Source: Myoxocephalus aenaeus
Taxonomy: Eukaryota; Chordata; Actinopteri; Perciformes; Cottidae
Assembly: GCA_038501785.1 (NCBI GenBank)
Contig: JBAMJR010000031.1
Coordinates: forward strand, 3,136,501-3,200,500
Length of the DNA stretch: 64,000 bases
Direction: 5' to 3'
Shown here: positions 1 through 14,500 of the stretch, one piece after another
How the letters are laid out: each line of letters opens with the position of its first letter
Numbering within the stretch: position 1 is the stretch's first letter
The notes under the pieces: model-generated
Database searches by the model: none
Told to the model about the DNA's origin: nothing
Seen by the model: the letters and a program-made list of their open reading frames with translations, nothing else
Program-made: the position numbers and the translations under genes

Positions 1-3000
1 ATTTATGTGCTGCAGTAATTCCAGAATTAGATTTCCCCACCTGGGTCCCGATAACGCAGGATGACAATCACCAAAACTGTCCAATCATCTCCTTATCTGT
101 CAGTCTGTATAACTTTGTTTACTCCTTTGTTTGTTTATAAAAAATACAACGTGAACAGAAACCGGACCAGAACTAAAATGCAACAATGTATCTTTATTGT
201 TTTGGTCCGAACTAAATGAACCGAACTACATATTTAAGCATATTTAAATTCTGCACGAAGAAAGTGTTCTTAACCGGATGCTCCCGCTTTTTAAAATCAA
301 ACGCACAGAGAATATTGTTTTGGTAGATGACAGTGAAGCCCATTGTCACTGATGTAATGATATTATTTCAGGGAAACTGATTCACAGCAGGAAATACGAG
401 ATGTCGGCTTTGTTACCTGTGTGTCGGGCTGGGCATTAAAATGATGATGGTTTGTTCGCAATCAGGCTGAGCAAGGCGGAAGATTCACTGATAAGCCTTT
501 TCCAATCTCTCCATCTGTACATGTTAAGTCTCCTGCCCTGACTGACGTCGTTCATTATGTGCGAAGTGAAAGAAAAACAATTCAAAGCTGCTGTCATGCA
601 TCCGCAGCTCTCCACTATTTTCCAATGTGGAAACTTGAGCCCACAAATGAGTAAATATTTAAGGGGTCACAATTTACATAATAGTTGTTTTAGCTGGTTG
701 GTTAGTACATACACCCATACTGTGTTTACATTAAAAGCTCTGGCTTTCATTCATTGACAGAATGCTTGGTGTGGAGTTGAAACCATTTTGGAAGTTTAAG
801 GGTGAGCGAGGATTGTGTCGACGTGCGTTTAATCTTTCAGCATAGTTGAAGCCAGGTGTGTATATAAAGTGCTCTCTCAGGCCAGTCAAGGTCAGAAGGT
901 TGTGTGATTTGTTTCCGCTGGTACACATCTGTGTATTTGCGTGATCATAGGCAGCACATTAATGTGTATTCATGCTGTAAGATGCCACTCCCTACCCTTG
1001 CTGTCCCACTGCTTCAAAAACCAATCGGCAGCATGCTCATGATGCGTGCCTTTTTTTTTTATGAGAGAGAAAGAGGGGAGGGTAAGAGAAAGAGAACGTC
1101 AGAGCAGCATGAAGTTGGAGCAAAGACAACAGGACTAGTTTGCCTCAGTTTCTAAAAGATCAATTTCATCAGAGGTAGAATCTAAAGGATAACGGAACCA
1201 GACATGGTCTTCCAATTATCCTCAAATTAGTTATTATTAGACTACATGCATCTCTCTGTCCTCCTGTTCATCTTACCTCCCAAGGATGTTGCTAACTGAC
1301 ACTAGTGACGGGAGATGACTGTATCAGGGCGGCAGCAGGGTCCCATCATCATGCCTTGTACGGATTTAGAGCTACCTTTGCTCTGCTTTCCACGTTGGAG
1401 CTTACAGTTTTTGGCTGGCCAGCCGCAGCATCAGTGGAGTGGGTGCACGTTGTGAGACCACAGGAGGGAGATGCAGCAGAGGGCAAACTCGGCGTAAGTG
1501 GGGCATCGACTCACCCCGCAACTCCAGCCTTGCCTCCCTAACAATGGGCGGGCGGGACAACTCCTGCTTTTTTTCTTTTAGATTCCAATTTTATTGTATT
1601 TTATGATACTGTTATTTAAAAGGGGAAATCTGAAGGGTTCTGTGTAGTTTATTCATTTAATATTATGCAGAGGATTTATTCATTGTGAGATCTTTGAGCT
1701 TCCTGTGAACATCCAACATTTCAGTTGTAATATCACAGGAAATCTATGATGGACATTTTTTGGTTTCCCTAATCTTTTGCTTGTCAGAGTGTTAACTGGA
1801 TAGTCAAACACTGATAATGACATAGTTTGCCTTGTTGGTTTAAGAATATAGTTCCTAGATCTGACACATGGAAAGTTCAAATTACTCGTGTAACTACATG
1901 GTAATAGGTGAGACTAATTGAATATAGTGGCTCCGTTTTAAAAATGTTAGTGAAGCGTTTACATGGCATAACAATTTTATGTAGAAAACATGTTGTTCGC
2001 AATACCCCCTTTATAAAAAGCCAGCAGCTCCGCTGAGCTGCATTGCTAATCATTCATTTTGATACTGATGAGGGCTGACAGTACGTCTGTGGAGATGTTT
2101 GAGTACAGCTGCATCTATTGAGACAGAAGAAGATGCATGAGCGGAAGCGAAAGAGTTCATAAAAGAGCTTAATGAGAGACAGACAGACTGCCAGAGATAC
2201 ACGGTCCAACTCACTCAAGTCACAGCAATCTGTCCTTTTAGTCTTGTTGCCCCGAGAGACTTGGCTCCAGCAGACAGGAATTAGATTTTTCTAGCATGTG
2301 GTAACAGTAAAGCTGAACATAAAGTAGATGGGCACAAATAGTAGACTCTTTGTTCACCTGAAATCTTAATGTTGGTATTCATAGTAATTTAAAAAATAAA
2401 AATCACGATGCTTATTCAATTATTAAGTAATACGGCGAGTATCATTACTATGTTTAAAGTTGTCATGCTTGAATGGTTTTGGTCAGTAGATCATGAAAGT
2501 TTCAGAGGACGTGGTGTCCTTTTCCAACCGTAGCTTGTCATTGTTTAAACCTCTGTACTATTTTTGGCAATGATTCCACCCTGGGATGACACATTTGACC
2601 CCAGAGAATTGATTTATCTTTTTAATTATATTTCTATTCATGTTATTGTCAGTAATTGTCTTATTCATAGATCATTGCGTAATTCCTCCTATGGATAGTG
2701 TACATACTACTTCAGCAGGTAGTTTTACAGTCTAAATGTTACACCTGTATCATGAGTTTGATGCACATCAATGACCCAAGCAATGCGAACAGCTAATGCT
2801 GTTTAGTCTTGAGTTCATTTATATTGCTGTATACAAATAAGTATTTTGTCTGTTTCATACATTAATTGTTTCCTATTTATTTAAAACATAAATGACATAC
2901 ACGCATGATGTGCTATCACATATTTTTCTTCTGCAGTTACAGCACAAATTAGAGGAGTTGTGTTCTATTCTATTTCTAAGATAAAACAACCTGATTACAG

Positions 3001-6000
3001 AATTGTAGAATAAAAAAAAAATACATGAATACTTATTCTAATAAAGTATTTACTTTATATGTAATTTGGTCAGTTTGTGCAATTTCTTTAAGACGTTGTA
3101 GTTTGATCCTTTTAACTTAAATAACTCCCATCAGACCTCTTGTGATGAAAATGTTTTAAGTAATTCGGCCTTAAAATGTAGCCAGAAGGATTGTATACAC
3201 AATACATCATGCTGCAATGCTTGCTGGAGCCTAAGCCCTATATGTTGATGTCTTGCCCAAGCTCAATAGGCTTGGACATGTTCAATTTCAGCAGCGCAAA
3301 GTAATATTGTTCTTGACAGCATGACACAATTATGCATACAGGTTTACATACTAACTACTTTGCCCACAGGAACAGCAGAAAGCATTGCCTATGGCGCTTG
3401 TCTCCTAATGAAGTGACTAAATGGGTGTCTTGTGTGAAAGTGAGGTTCAGGATGTGAGCGTCGAAGTGAAGGATGACGTTGTCGGTGACTCCTCCTGATC
3501 ACTCACCTCAGCAGTTTTGAAACACATTTTGGTGTGGTGTCATTAAAAGATATTTGTGACTTGGTTAGTATGGAAAACACTATAAGTTATCATGCATGCG
3601 AGTTGCCTCAATTGCATGCATTAAGATCTATCAATTTGTTTCAGTTCACTGGTTGCAAAGAGATGAATGCCTTATCACCCTGAGCTGAGCGTCCTCAGAG
3701 GAGAGAACCAGGACGCCACTGTGCTGCTCGCTGTTCATGTACTGACACGACGGGGCATTCCTCAAGCTGATAGTAGCACTGTACCCTATCACCACTTTCA
3801 CGGCTTATGCTCATAATAGCCTGTCGTAACACCCTTCCTACCTACTCTTCACATCCCATCGTGTAAGGTGTAATTTAAGAATGTAGTATTATAGCTTGTG
3901 TGTGTGTATATATATAAAACTGCAGTAAACTTGAACTAAGTAGCGTTTTCCAAATGTATAGGTGTGATGTAAAGTGCAAAAAAAAATGAAAGGTTCAGGT
4001 CTGAAGGTTCTGACACTAGGACATTAGAGGTGTCTGTGTTATATGTGTGATACATGTAAATGACGCACAACAACAAACCACGTGTCTGAGGTTGCTTTGA
4101 CAACACCGAAAACATGTAAGGCTCATACAATATTTTGTTAAACAAACAAAAATACGGCGAGGCATGTACACCAGTGGAAAGTTAGTTTGTGCTGAATACG
4201 GATAATCAATACTGGATTAAAGCACACCTGGGAAGATTGTCGTATGCAGTTAACACACCTGCTTGATTCAACAACCCAATAAATGACAAATGGGTCCCTG
4301 TATATTTGAGGCATATAGTGCGAGCGGGATTCAGTAATTAAAAGGATGCTAACAAGCTGTTAATTCTTGCAGGACTGCCCAAAGCAGTAGCTATAACAGT
4401 AAATTATCGTAGGCAACAGTGTACAGAGGTCCGCCTTCTCTCAACGGATAGCTTTTTTGTTTAATTGTAAATGACTATTTAAATTTTCACCTGCAACTTT
4501 AAACAACCCAAAATATGCTTAAAAAAAGCTTAACCTACAACAGCAGCAATAGTCTATCTGGCCGAACGATTCACTTATTCATCTATTGGCCTGTTTCAGG
4601 ATTAATAGCAGTTGGAGTTAGTATCCCAAATATCTTGTATTTGCTTTTAATGTAATTCTATACAGGGTATAATGGGTCATATACAGTCTATGTTTCAATG
4701 GGGGCATGGACTACTTAAATATTATTATGCTGTAATGAACCTAGCTTGTTTGGTTTGCACTCATCTTCCTTTTCAATTTCACGGTTCAATTCTCCGTCAG
4801 TGTTTCCATCTTTCCTAGTCCTGTAAGGTCTTGGTCCTACCCGCCAACTGCTCTCAATCGCCCTCTTCAATACTCTTATCACCCAAATCTCCCTACAGCA
4901 CCTTCACAGACACTTAACTCTTCCCCCTCTTCAGCAAACCTTCTCCAGCTGACTCCATGATAGCAAGACTTCACCAGGTTTCCTTTACAAGAAGGGACCT
5001 TTACTCACCTAAACCAGATGGGAGTCCTTTAGGTCTCCTGTGAAAAAGCTCCTGCAACACCTAATTCATCTGGATGTTTTTTTCCAGTTCGAGAGGCACC
5101 AGTGGCCTGAATTTGTAAATGCGTGTTAATCTTTTACCCTCGCTGGCGAGGCCCTGTCAAGTTCAGCCTCACCTGCTAAAATTTTAACCAGTGTTGTTCC
5201 TGAGGCTTTTGTTTAATTCATAAAGGAGCAAGACTTTAATGGTGTGCTGGAAACTAAAAAGTAAAAGCTTTTGGATTTCCATTTATTAAATGGAAATCCA
5301 ATTCTGTCTGGGTTTTACTCATGAAAGTAGGTCGTAAAAATTTATCAGAGCTTCATATCTAATATTGATTTCATTTTCTCTAAGTATTTTTTGTATTGGT
5401 CCTTTTTAACTTGTTTACAGAACTGTTTGGAGTGGAAATGTATGTATATCCTAATGTCTAAGACATCAGATAACCTGTATGTAAGTGCTGATTCTAGTTT
5501 AGCGATTCTGAAATATTTTATTTTGTTATTACAATTATGCATTTTTGATTTCTAGTTATTTCTTGAAACTGGACTGTGAAGAACTCAACATATTTGTTTA
5601 ATATCATTAGAAAGATATGTATCCTTGTGTTTTTTTTCAGGAAAGTATGTATTGGGCTACATTTTTCTGATTAATTCACATGCCTTGCTTGGTTTCTGGA
5701 TTCTGTTGACCTTTCAAAACAATAAATCTTGTCTTTCTCTTATTTTTACTGCCACAACTCTTGTATTAGTTTTAAAGGGTTTCTTTTATTTTTATTCTGA
5801 ATTGTAACATTTATTGAAATGACATGTAGTATATTGGAATACATATTTGTATAGCATGATATGGATATTACCCAGCTCTACATAAATGTGATCAATCAAG
5901 CAGTTGTATTTATGGTGTGCTCACTTCTCAACAGAAATATGTACTTCCTTGCTCAACATATTTGCATCTCGCTATGGTTTCTATAGTATCTATCTGCCGC

Positions 6001-6037
6001 CCCTTCTAATAATTTCCTTTTCGTCTTTCTGTCTCAG
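1..6037 (+). other. rasa1 intron 1 (3' part), no coding exon seen
   Basis: AT-rich sequence ending in a polypyrimidine tract and CAG acceptor at 6035-6037. I looked for the Gly/Ala/Pro-rich first exon of rasa1 and found no GC-rich frame with that composition, so it must lie upstream of the window. The short open frames here have no recognisable domain or splice context. Contents of note: a short palindrome at 5271-5301 and a GA-rich patch near 1063-1100. Assigning the far 5' part to this intron is an inference from gene structure. Confidence 0.7.
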
Positions 6038-8593
6038 GTGGTACCATGGCAAGCTAGACCGAACCATTGCTGAGGAGCGGCTGCGCCAGGCCCGCAACCC
6101 AGGCAGCTACCTCATCAGGGAGAGTGACCGCCGGCCCGGTTCCTTCGTCCTGTCTTTCCTCAGTGTGACCAATGTGGTCAACCATTTCAGGTATGACAGA
6201 GTGCATGCAACTATCAGCACTGACTTTAACCTCAGTGATATACTTAGTTTGAATCTGCAGTAAGTTTCTATGTTTAGTGAAGAAGTTGGTGGTCCCATTG
6301 CAAATGAATTGGCTTGTTTGCAGTTGATTTTTTTTCAGCACTGTAACATCATTTGACCCGACTTGGCCGACACAATGCTGACAACGTGTTTGTCCAATAA
6401 ACTATTTTCTTTCCATTGCTGCTATAATTTTCTGGGAAACCAAAAGGATAATGTAAGGATCCTCGAGGTGTCATCTGTGTTTACCATACCAATTGTAGGA
6501 GATAGCATATCCTACAACTGAGAGCTTTGTGTTTGGAGTAGTTAGAATAGTTTGGTCTGACAACGGTTGTATCTCTATAGAGCCCTTTTAGTAGGTGAAT
6601 TATAACATAACGTGGCATGTCACAATAAGCCGGCAGCATGCTACCCTCAAGTTGAAGATAAGGATAGGGGAAGTACAGAAGTTATTTTATTACATGCTAA
6701 CCAAAAGGGCAGAGAGATTGGACTACAGATGGAAAATAGTTTCTTGGGTAACTCTGGCACATTTAACAGAAATGTTTTTTATTAATGTGCACTGTCCCCT
6801 TATTAAATAAAGTGTGTGTGTGTGGGTGTGTGGGCGTGGGTGTGAAGTAAAATAATGGAGAAGTTGAGTGAAGAAGCACACTTGTCTAGCAACAATACAC
6901 TGGGGGTATTTAACAACCTTATAGTCGATAAAATAAAATCGGCATTACAATTTTCAATAGATATGTTATAAGCTACATTCACACTACTACGTTTCCACGC
7001 ATATTTATTGCTAATTTTATATTGAGCGTCTACAGTACTCTGGAGTTTTAGAACACCGAAAACGAAGCGGCATTATCAGCACTACGGGCGTTTGAAGTCT
7101 TGGTTTGCGACTTTGAGGTGGACACAAAACAGGGGACTTTTCTTATTAATGTTATTTTGTTCTACACAACTATTGTGAAGTACACAAAGAAACAGAAAAC
7201 ATACAAAAGCACAAATGCCACCTAATTTGTCTGAGTATTTAGAGAAAGATCTTAAGTATCAAGCATGACCTTTTATTATTAAAGAGTACAATAATACTCA
7301 TATTATATTTTATGTAACTAAGCAACCAGTCCACTTCCTGTTTAGACTGGTGCCCAGTGTACATGTATAGTCATGTGATATTCGTTTTGATATAGTCTTC
7401 CGATCAAGAGCAAACAATGTTATGTCCTCTACTTATTTATTTATAATTTGTAGCCTTTTTTTAAGTGGTTTACTTGAAGATGGGGTGTGATGAAGTGGAA
7501 GCATTTATTTTAGATCAATAAGCACGCTGCTGAGAATAACATTTTGGGTTTACACCAAGGTTTCAGCATTCCGTGGAGTGTGTTAAACCAACAGTAAGAC
7601 TTGATGTGGGCATGTGATAAAAGTCCTTTATTAGCACATATCTATTGTCTATTCCATTCTGCTGTTTTTGGCTAAACTGTAATTTCATAAAATGTTAAAG
7701 TATTTCCTGCTACTACTCTACGGTTCCTGTTTGACCTGTTGGTATTAATTTTGCACTTTAGAAAGCAAAAAGGTTTGTGCTCTGAAAAATCGTAGACATT
7801 TCCTCCAGAAAATGCACTTCTCTAATTAAGGTAACAATGACATCATCTATTTCACTCGCATCGATTTAGTGTGGAGACATGATGTCATTGATGCTGGAAA
7901 AAGGAAGCCCTTTTGTCAGGGAATTATGAACATAAGGTTAATTGCGTGACACCTACACTTCAAATGGTTGACGTCCTTAGATTGTGCACAAAGCAAATGA
8001 GTAATCACACAAGTGCATTTGTAAAAACCATCAATCAAAGATCCACTCAATTGATGAACAGAGATTTAGGAGTATTGGCTCTGAAATAGGATATGGTTTG
8101 GAGCAATACTTTTATCATACATTGTAATCATTCACTGATTTTCACTCACAAATTACAAACTTCCTGGTTATGATAGATGGATTCAACAGGACAGCCTATT
8201 TGTCTCACTGAAATCCTTTTCTGATACATATTTAATATTTTCTGGCATGATTGTGGTACAGTTGCTTAGTTTGATGTTATATCTTAGTTTATGTGTGATA
8301 TATTTCGTCTGTGGTATAGGAGCCCTGATGAAAAACAATGTTGATGCAGCCAGTCCAGATGGATATTTCACTGTCAAATGAATCAAAGCAGAACATTTTC
8401 TATTTTCTTTTCTGCCTGTATTTACAAACGACTGTGCTGATTGTTTTCTCTCAACAGGATAATTGCCATGTGTGGGGACTATTACATTGGTGGGCGGCGG
8501 TTCTCTTCTCTATCAGACCTGATTGGTTACTACAGCTATGTGTCTTGCCTGCTGAAAGGAGAGAAACTGCTATCGCCAGTGGCGCCCCCTGAG
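6038..8593 (+). CDS. rasa1: rasa1 N-terminal SH2 domain (exons 6038-6190 and 8458-8593)
   Basis: The first of two SH2 domains, which bind phosphotyrosines on receptors and on p190RhoGAP or p62Dok. The first exon begins with the last base of a split codon and then encodes WYHGKLDRT. The phosphotyrosine-binding arginine is in SYLIRESD (AGG, 6117-6119). The second exon encodes MCGDYYIGGRRFSSL and ends VAPPE at a clean codon boundary. An intron of 2267 bp separates them. The few differences from the human protein lie in the surface loop before SYLIRES (NPG in place of KSG). Confidence 0.95.
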
Positions 8594-11500
8594 GTAAGAC
8601 TGACTCCATAGCTGGGAGTATACAGTATATTCTAATACTACATGTTAACGGTCAATTCTGCTATAATTGCAATTTTACATGACATTACTTGATGTTAGTT
8701 TTTTTTCCCTCTTGTGGTTATTTCTCAAAATTAATATTGCAAAATACACCTTGTCTACATAATGAGGTACACCCAGTTGGTTAATTGTATGAGATTTGGG
8801 TGTTTAAGCATTGTTTTAGAAATGATTTCCGTCCATACTTACATGCCTGAAAACGAATATCACATGACTATTTACGTACACTGGGCATGCGGGTACCGAT
8901 GTAAACAAGAAGAAGATTGCTTGCTTAGTTACAGAAAATATGAGTATTATAGTACTCTTTAATAATAAAAGGTTGGTCTTGATACTTGAAATCTTCCAAT
9001 ATAATCTTCCTCTATATTCTCAAAAAGACACATTTTATGAAAAAACATAACCATTTCATTTTTCAAACTTAGTTACAAGGTTGCAGTTCTTTCCCTCTCT
9101 CTCTCATCAAATTTACTTTAAGAAATGAACACTTACAAATCAAAGTTTTACTAGATTATGGGTCCACAAACGTCTCTCGTTTTGGCAGCTTGTTGTTTTC
9201 AGCAATGGATCGCGCTGACTGAGTGAATTAGTCTCCTATGCTGTTTGAAATGGAATAGGAACAAACTTTCTACAGAGAAAAATTAAATATAAAAATTAAA
9301 AAATATGCCAAATGCATGCAAAAACTGTGACCATCAACCCTAAAGTATGCAAAAAATAAACTTAATCTCATGAAATGTTGTCCGGTAAAAGTACTTGAGG
9401 GTGTTGAGGGGATGTTTGAGGGTTGAAAAGATTGAGGCTTGAAAGATAAGTATATTTATCTCTTTGTGGTAACTTAAAGTCAGCCTTGATTCCTTTAACC
9501 AGCCACGTGCTCAATTTCCAAGGAAATATTTTTCTCACGTCTTCCTTTTCCCTTTTTTCTTTTTCTTTTAGGCAGTATTCAGAACTGTTTAAGGAAAAGC
9601 TAATGCTAATTTCCTTTTTTAGTGGAGTGTGATATCTCCCAGAGGGGATTGTAGTAGAATACTTGATTTTGTGGAGTAATTGGGGGATTTAACATGGATG
9701 TCGGTTTTGAAGGTCAAGGCTAAGAATGAGATCTTTATTCTTATATGTGCATGTTTCCACAGCCTGTAGAAGACAGGAGGAGAGTCAGGGCCATACTTCC
9801 ATACACCAAAGTGCCAGATACTGATGAGATCAGGTAAGGTTCTGTGTGTAACTATTCAGAAAAATATTTCCCTTGTGTTATACATGTTGTCTAACATTTT
9901 CAAATCCATCTAGTCGCTTAAAAGTACTCTCATAAATATGAGCTACAATATTTGAAACGCAGACAATCCCTGATGATGCCATGAGTTTAAAAATATCGTA
10001 TTTGATTGTATTGCTCCCAAATAGCAGCCTGGTATACCTTGGATTCCTTTTGGGATGTCATAGGCCTGCACTTCCCCTCACAACAGCCTGGAAAGCACAT
10101 CATCTAAATTGTTATTTACGCTTAACATTATTGAAAAACCGTCTTGCCCCTATCACAAAGCTGCAGTAGGCACACTTAGTGATGATCCCAGCGATCCCAG
10201 ATTTCCTAAATCTGATAAACATCTGTCTGAAGTCAACCTCAACCATGAGTCTGCCTCTGGCTTAAAGGAATAGACAGACATGCAATTACCTTAAATGTTA
10301 TGTGTCAGAGGTGCCACCTGCTGGTAGTGTTCTGGTATTACAAACAGGCAGCAGACAATTTTTTTTATTTCAAATTCTCCAGATTACAATGCCTTGACGG
10401 AGCAAAAGTGTGATCGAGAGATGGCTGTTTCCTAGTACAACAACATATGTACTCTTTTTGTTGTCTTATTCATACAATCTGCTCAATGTCACAATGGTAT
10501 CACTTTCTCTTAATTCCCATTCTGACTTACTTGGATCTTCAGCTTCCTGAAAGGGGACATGTTTATTGTTCACAATGAACTGGATGATGGCTGGATGTGG
10601 GTGACCAATGTTCGCACAGAGGAGCAGGGCCTTATTGTGGAGGATCTGGTGGAGGAGGTGGTAAGTACAGCACAAGATGTTAAGGCTATATCTATTGTTT
10701 TAAGAATGTATGAAGATGTATGACTACAGTATATCATACCAAAATGGCCTTATCATAGCACCAAAGGTAGTGTTAAAGATGTATGAATATGCAGCACAAC
10801 AGTCCATAGATGTCACAAAGACTGCACTCGTTGGTCCATTTAGAGTTGGTGTCTTGACAGATTTTGGTTTCTGATATTTTTTCAGGGACGGGAAGAGGAT
10901 CCACATGAGGGAAAAGCGTAAGTTATGTTACACTGAACTCACTTTTATTAGTGATCTCATCAATTGGAAGATTTCAAAGCAGGATGTAAAGGTTCACACG
11001 CGTACTTTTTGGATTAGATACGATTCTCTGTGACGCTGCACTTATTAGGCAACAGCATATTATCTAACCTAGTCTTTGTTAGCCTCCATTCACACAACCT
11101 AGTTTGCTTTGTCTGTAAGAATGGCACAACAGCACATTGTACACACTGAGTCATTGCTGTTTCCTAACCTAACATGTCCTTCAGTCTTTAAGGCTGACTG
11201 TCCCCAACAGCAGTGTCAGTAATTTAAGATTTCTGTGTGTAGAGATGGTGTTGTTGCAGCAGGTTCTACCATATGTTTGCATTTTGTTGATTTAGCAATT
11301 TGTATTGTCTCCACCTCATTTTTCTGTTGCTCTTATTCGATCTCCTGAACAGCTGGTATCACGGAAAGATCACCAAGCAGGAGGCCTACAACCTGCTGAT
11401 GACGGGTACCATTCCTCTTTGCCTTTCTTTAGGCGAGCGCTATTAATCACTTGCTGCTTTAATGTGTTCAATTTGTCAGAAATAAGTTATGAACATCAAA

Positions 11501-14500
11501 GTCCATTTATCAAAATATGTTGCTGAACATGCACTAAAACCTTTCTCTTTCGCCCCCTCTCATTTCGTAGTTGGCCAGGTGTGCAGTTTTCTAGTCCGAC
11601 CATCAGACAACACACCTGGGGACTACTCCCTCTTTTTTCGCACCAATGAAAACATCCAAAGGTTTAAGATCTCCCCCACTCCCAACAATCAGTTCATGAT
11701 GGGGGGGAGGTACTACAACAGGTACGTTTGGCAATGTGCCTGCATCCAGCTGCTGTGCCAACATAATTATAATATATACTACCAAGAGAGATTAAATGCT
11801 AGTTGTAGCATTTTAGAAGTTGTAGCTAGCTTGTCATGTGCATTTTGACTTGCAATAACTAATATGCTGGATCTTGTTTGCTCTCACTCTCTAACGGGCA
11901 GTGTCGATGACATCGTCGACCATTACAAGAAAGAGCAGATTGTGGAGGGCTACAACCTGAAAGAGCCAGTTTCAGTGCAGGTAGCTACACATGTATTTTA
12001 GCATTATTGAGCCTGTTTTATGTTATATTTTTGACCTAATGGAATGACATTTGACAATTAAAGGGGTTTAATGAGACTTAAATGCTCACATTTATCATTT
12101 TTATTGCCATGCAAAGTATCCAAATACTGATGGCACTGAACTGTAAATGTATTTTCTGAAGAGAAAATATTGCATCAGACATTTTCCTGTTTGTTTTCCT
12201 CTAAATCTAGAACATCTCTCTGGGGCAGCCGCTATAGCACTTAATTTAAGCATGGTTGCCTGCTGCCCCTTTCAATGGAATTGATTTGATGGTTGTGTGA
12301 TGGCTTGATCTGTCTTTGTATTTACCGTAGCACCAAGAACAAGTTCTTACTGACACAGTGGATGGGAGAGAAATTTATAACACTATCAGACGGAAAACTA
12401 AAGACGCTTTCTACAAAAACATTGTCAAGAAAGGCTACATTCAGTTCAACAAAGGTATGTGTGACATCTGTCTTGTATATCAGGACTTTCAGTAGCCCCT
12501 TGTAATATCATCCCTGTCTTGTGGTCACGTCAGTCAGGATCTACCGTTAATAATTATTAATAACTTTGAATGATTTCTGTCACTTTCAGGAAAAGGCAAA
12601 AGATGGAAGAACCTTTACTTTATCCTGGAGGGTAACGATGCCCAGCTCATCTACTTTGAGAGCGAAAAGAGAGCCACCAAACCTAAAGGGCTGATCGACC
12701 TAAGTGTGTGCTCCGTGTATGGTGTGCATGACAGTCTTTTTGGCAGGTGAGATGTTCAAATATTGCTCTTGGTCTAATTCAGTAAAGTTGGCAGGAAGCA
12801 CTGCCCCTCAGTTCTGAATAATCAGCTGACCAGACACCACATTAAAGTAATTTCTTTCAAATTATGTATCATATTGTACAAAGCAATTCATAATCTTCTC
12901 TTTTCTCTTTTTTTCAGGCCACACTGTTTCCAGATTGTTGTACAGCACTTTAGTGAGGAACAGTACATATTCTACTTTGCAGGGGAGTCTCCAGAGCATG
13001 CACAGGTAATACGAGGGTCAGCAGCACCCTATCACTGATAACTGTCTCAAACAGGGTAGGAGCAGTGCCCTCTGTTTCAATGCTGAGTCCAAAATACTAT
13101 AAGTTTGTGCTCTGTCTCGAAGATGACTTAATGCTAGCTACTGCTCCTGTTATTTAGAAAAAGAAAATACATTTTGAGCCTGAACTGGTTCTCCATCAGA
13201 TACAGAGGACCACTGGATAGCTTGGTACAGTGGTAATCAACCTCTGTATGTGACAAAGAACCATTCCTTTTATTTTCAATGAAACAAATAAAAACAAACT
13301 GTGTGAAGAGTTTACAGTGTTGTGAGTTCTTCCAGAGACAGAGCCTCATGACAACTGTGATTTATAAATATTCTGACAGTGTTCTGTTTTTGCAGGATTG
13401 GATGAAATGCCTTCACAATTTTTGCAGTAACTTAAGAAAAACCACTCAGCCAACTTCCAACAAAAGGCTTCGACAGGTACATATTCCATTAACCAGTGTG
13501 TGTTCATGAAGACAAAGTAGTAACAGTAGATAATCAAATCTAACAAGCCAGTAAAATGGTATTTATCATTCTAGTAAAAGCTCAGCAGCAATGAATACTT
13601 TAAATTTGAAGTTCAGAATTAATCTAATGTGAGCACAACATTAACACAGTCACACAGAAAGACTTTAATATGCTTGTAAGCTCCCAATTTTAATATCTGA
13701 ATCAGTGGATTCTTTAATAAAACCAACACAGGAAAAGACTAAGTGGCCTTTTATCCTGGCTTCATTGTACTGCCTTTGTCGATCTTGTTACTGCATAATT
13801 TCACCATTCCCACACTTTGCTCAACCTAAATTATTATTTTAAAAGGCCCTTCAATATATTTTGTTAAAAAAAAAAAAAAATGTATTTTCTGTGTGGGTCT
13901 AGACAGACAGATTTCCATTAGAAGTATATTGTGAACGGGATAGATCAGATTCTCTGTAGAGGTGAGATGGCGCCTCATCAGGATTGGCAGGTAATGGCTG
14001 GAAATCCTGAGCAGATTAAAAATAGGCTCTTGTGTTTTTAAATGATCAGCACTGTTCAGGTCATTAACTGTTTTCAAAGTATTATATATATTTGAGTAAG
14101 GACCATTACAAACCATTTATCTATATGATATGTTATGTTATGCAAATGTGTGTTTCATGTGCTGACATTTAACAAATGTTCTCCTCTCAGGTGAGCAGCC
14201 TGGTGCTGTATGTGGAGGAGGCCCACAAGCTGCCAGTGAAATATTTTAACAGCCCCTACTGTAACATCTACCTGAACAGCGTCCAGGTGGCTAAAACTCA
14301 CCCTCGGGAAGGGCAGAACCCCGTCTTCACAGAAGAGTTCATCTTTGAGTGAGTCTGTCATTGCATATTTTCCTTCCTTGGATTCTTCCACTGCTCTTTA
14401 TCCCTCTGTATTTTATCGTCCTCACATTTCCAGCAACCCATCTTGCAAAGAATAAATCCAATGTTCTCTACTTATTTCCAGAATAATAAAATGTATGTAT

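Larger units (their letters stand above)
6191..14190 (+). other. longer rasa1 introns between 6191 and 14190
   Basis: Introns longer than 300 bp: 6191-8457, 8594-9762, 9834-10542, 10918-11352, 11981-12330, 13006-13395 and 13477-14190. They are AT-rich, without recognisable coding frames, tRNA-like structures or clear transposon ends. 6812-6842 is a short GT-rich patch, and 13866-13880 is an A run on the + strand. Confidence 0.6.

Noticed and set aside
1305..1541. 78-codon frame in rasa1 intron 1 as a possible missing first exon
   Set aside because: Composition and sequence do not fit the Gly/Ala/Pro-rich N-terminus, and no donor in the correct phase joins it to the exon at 6038.
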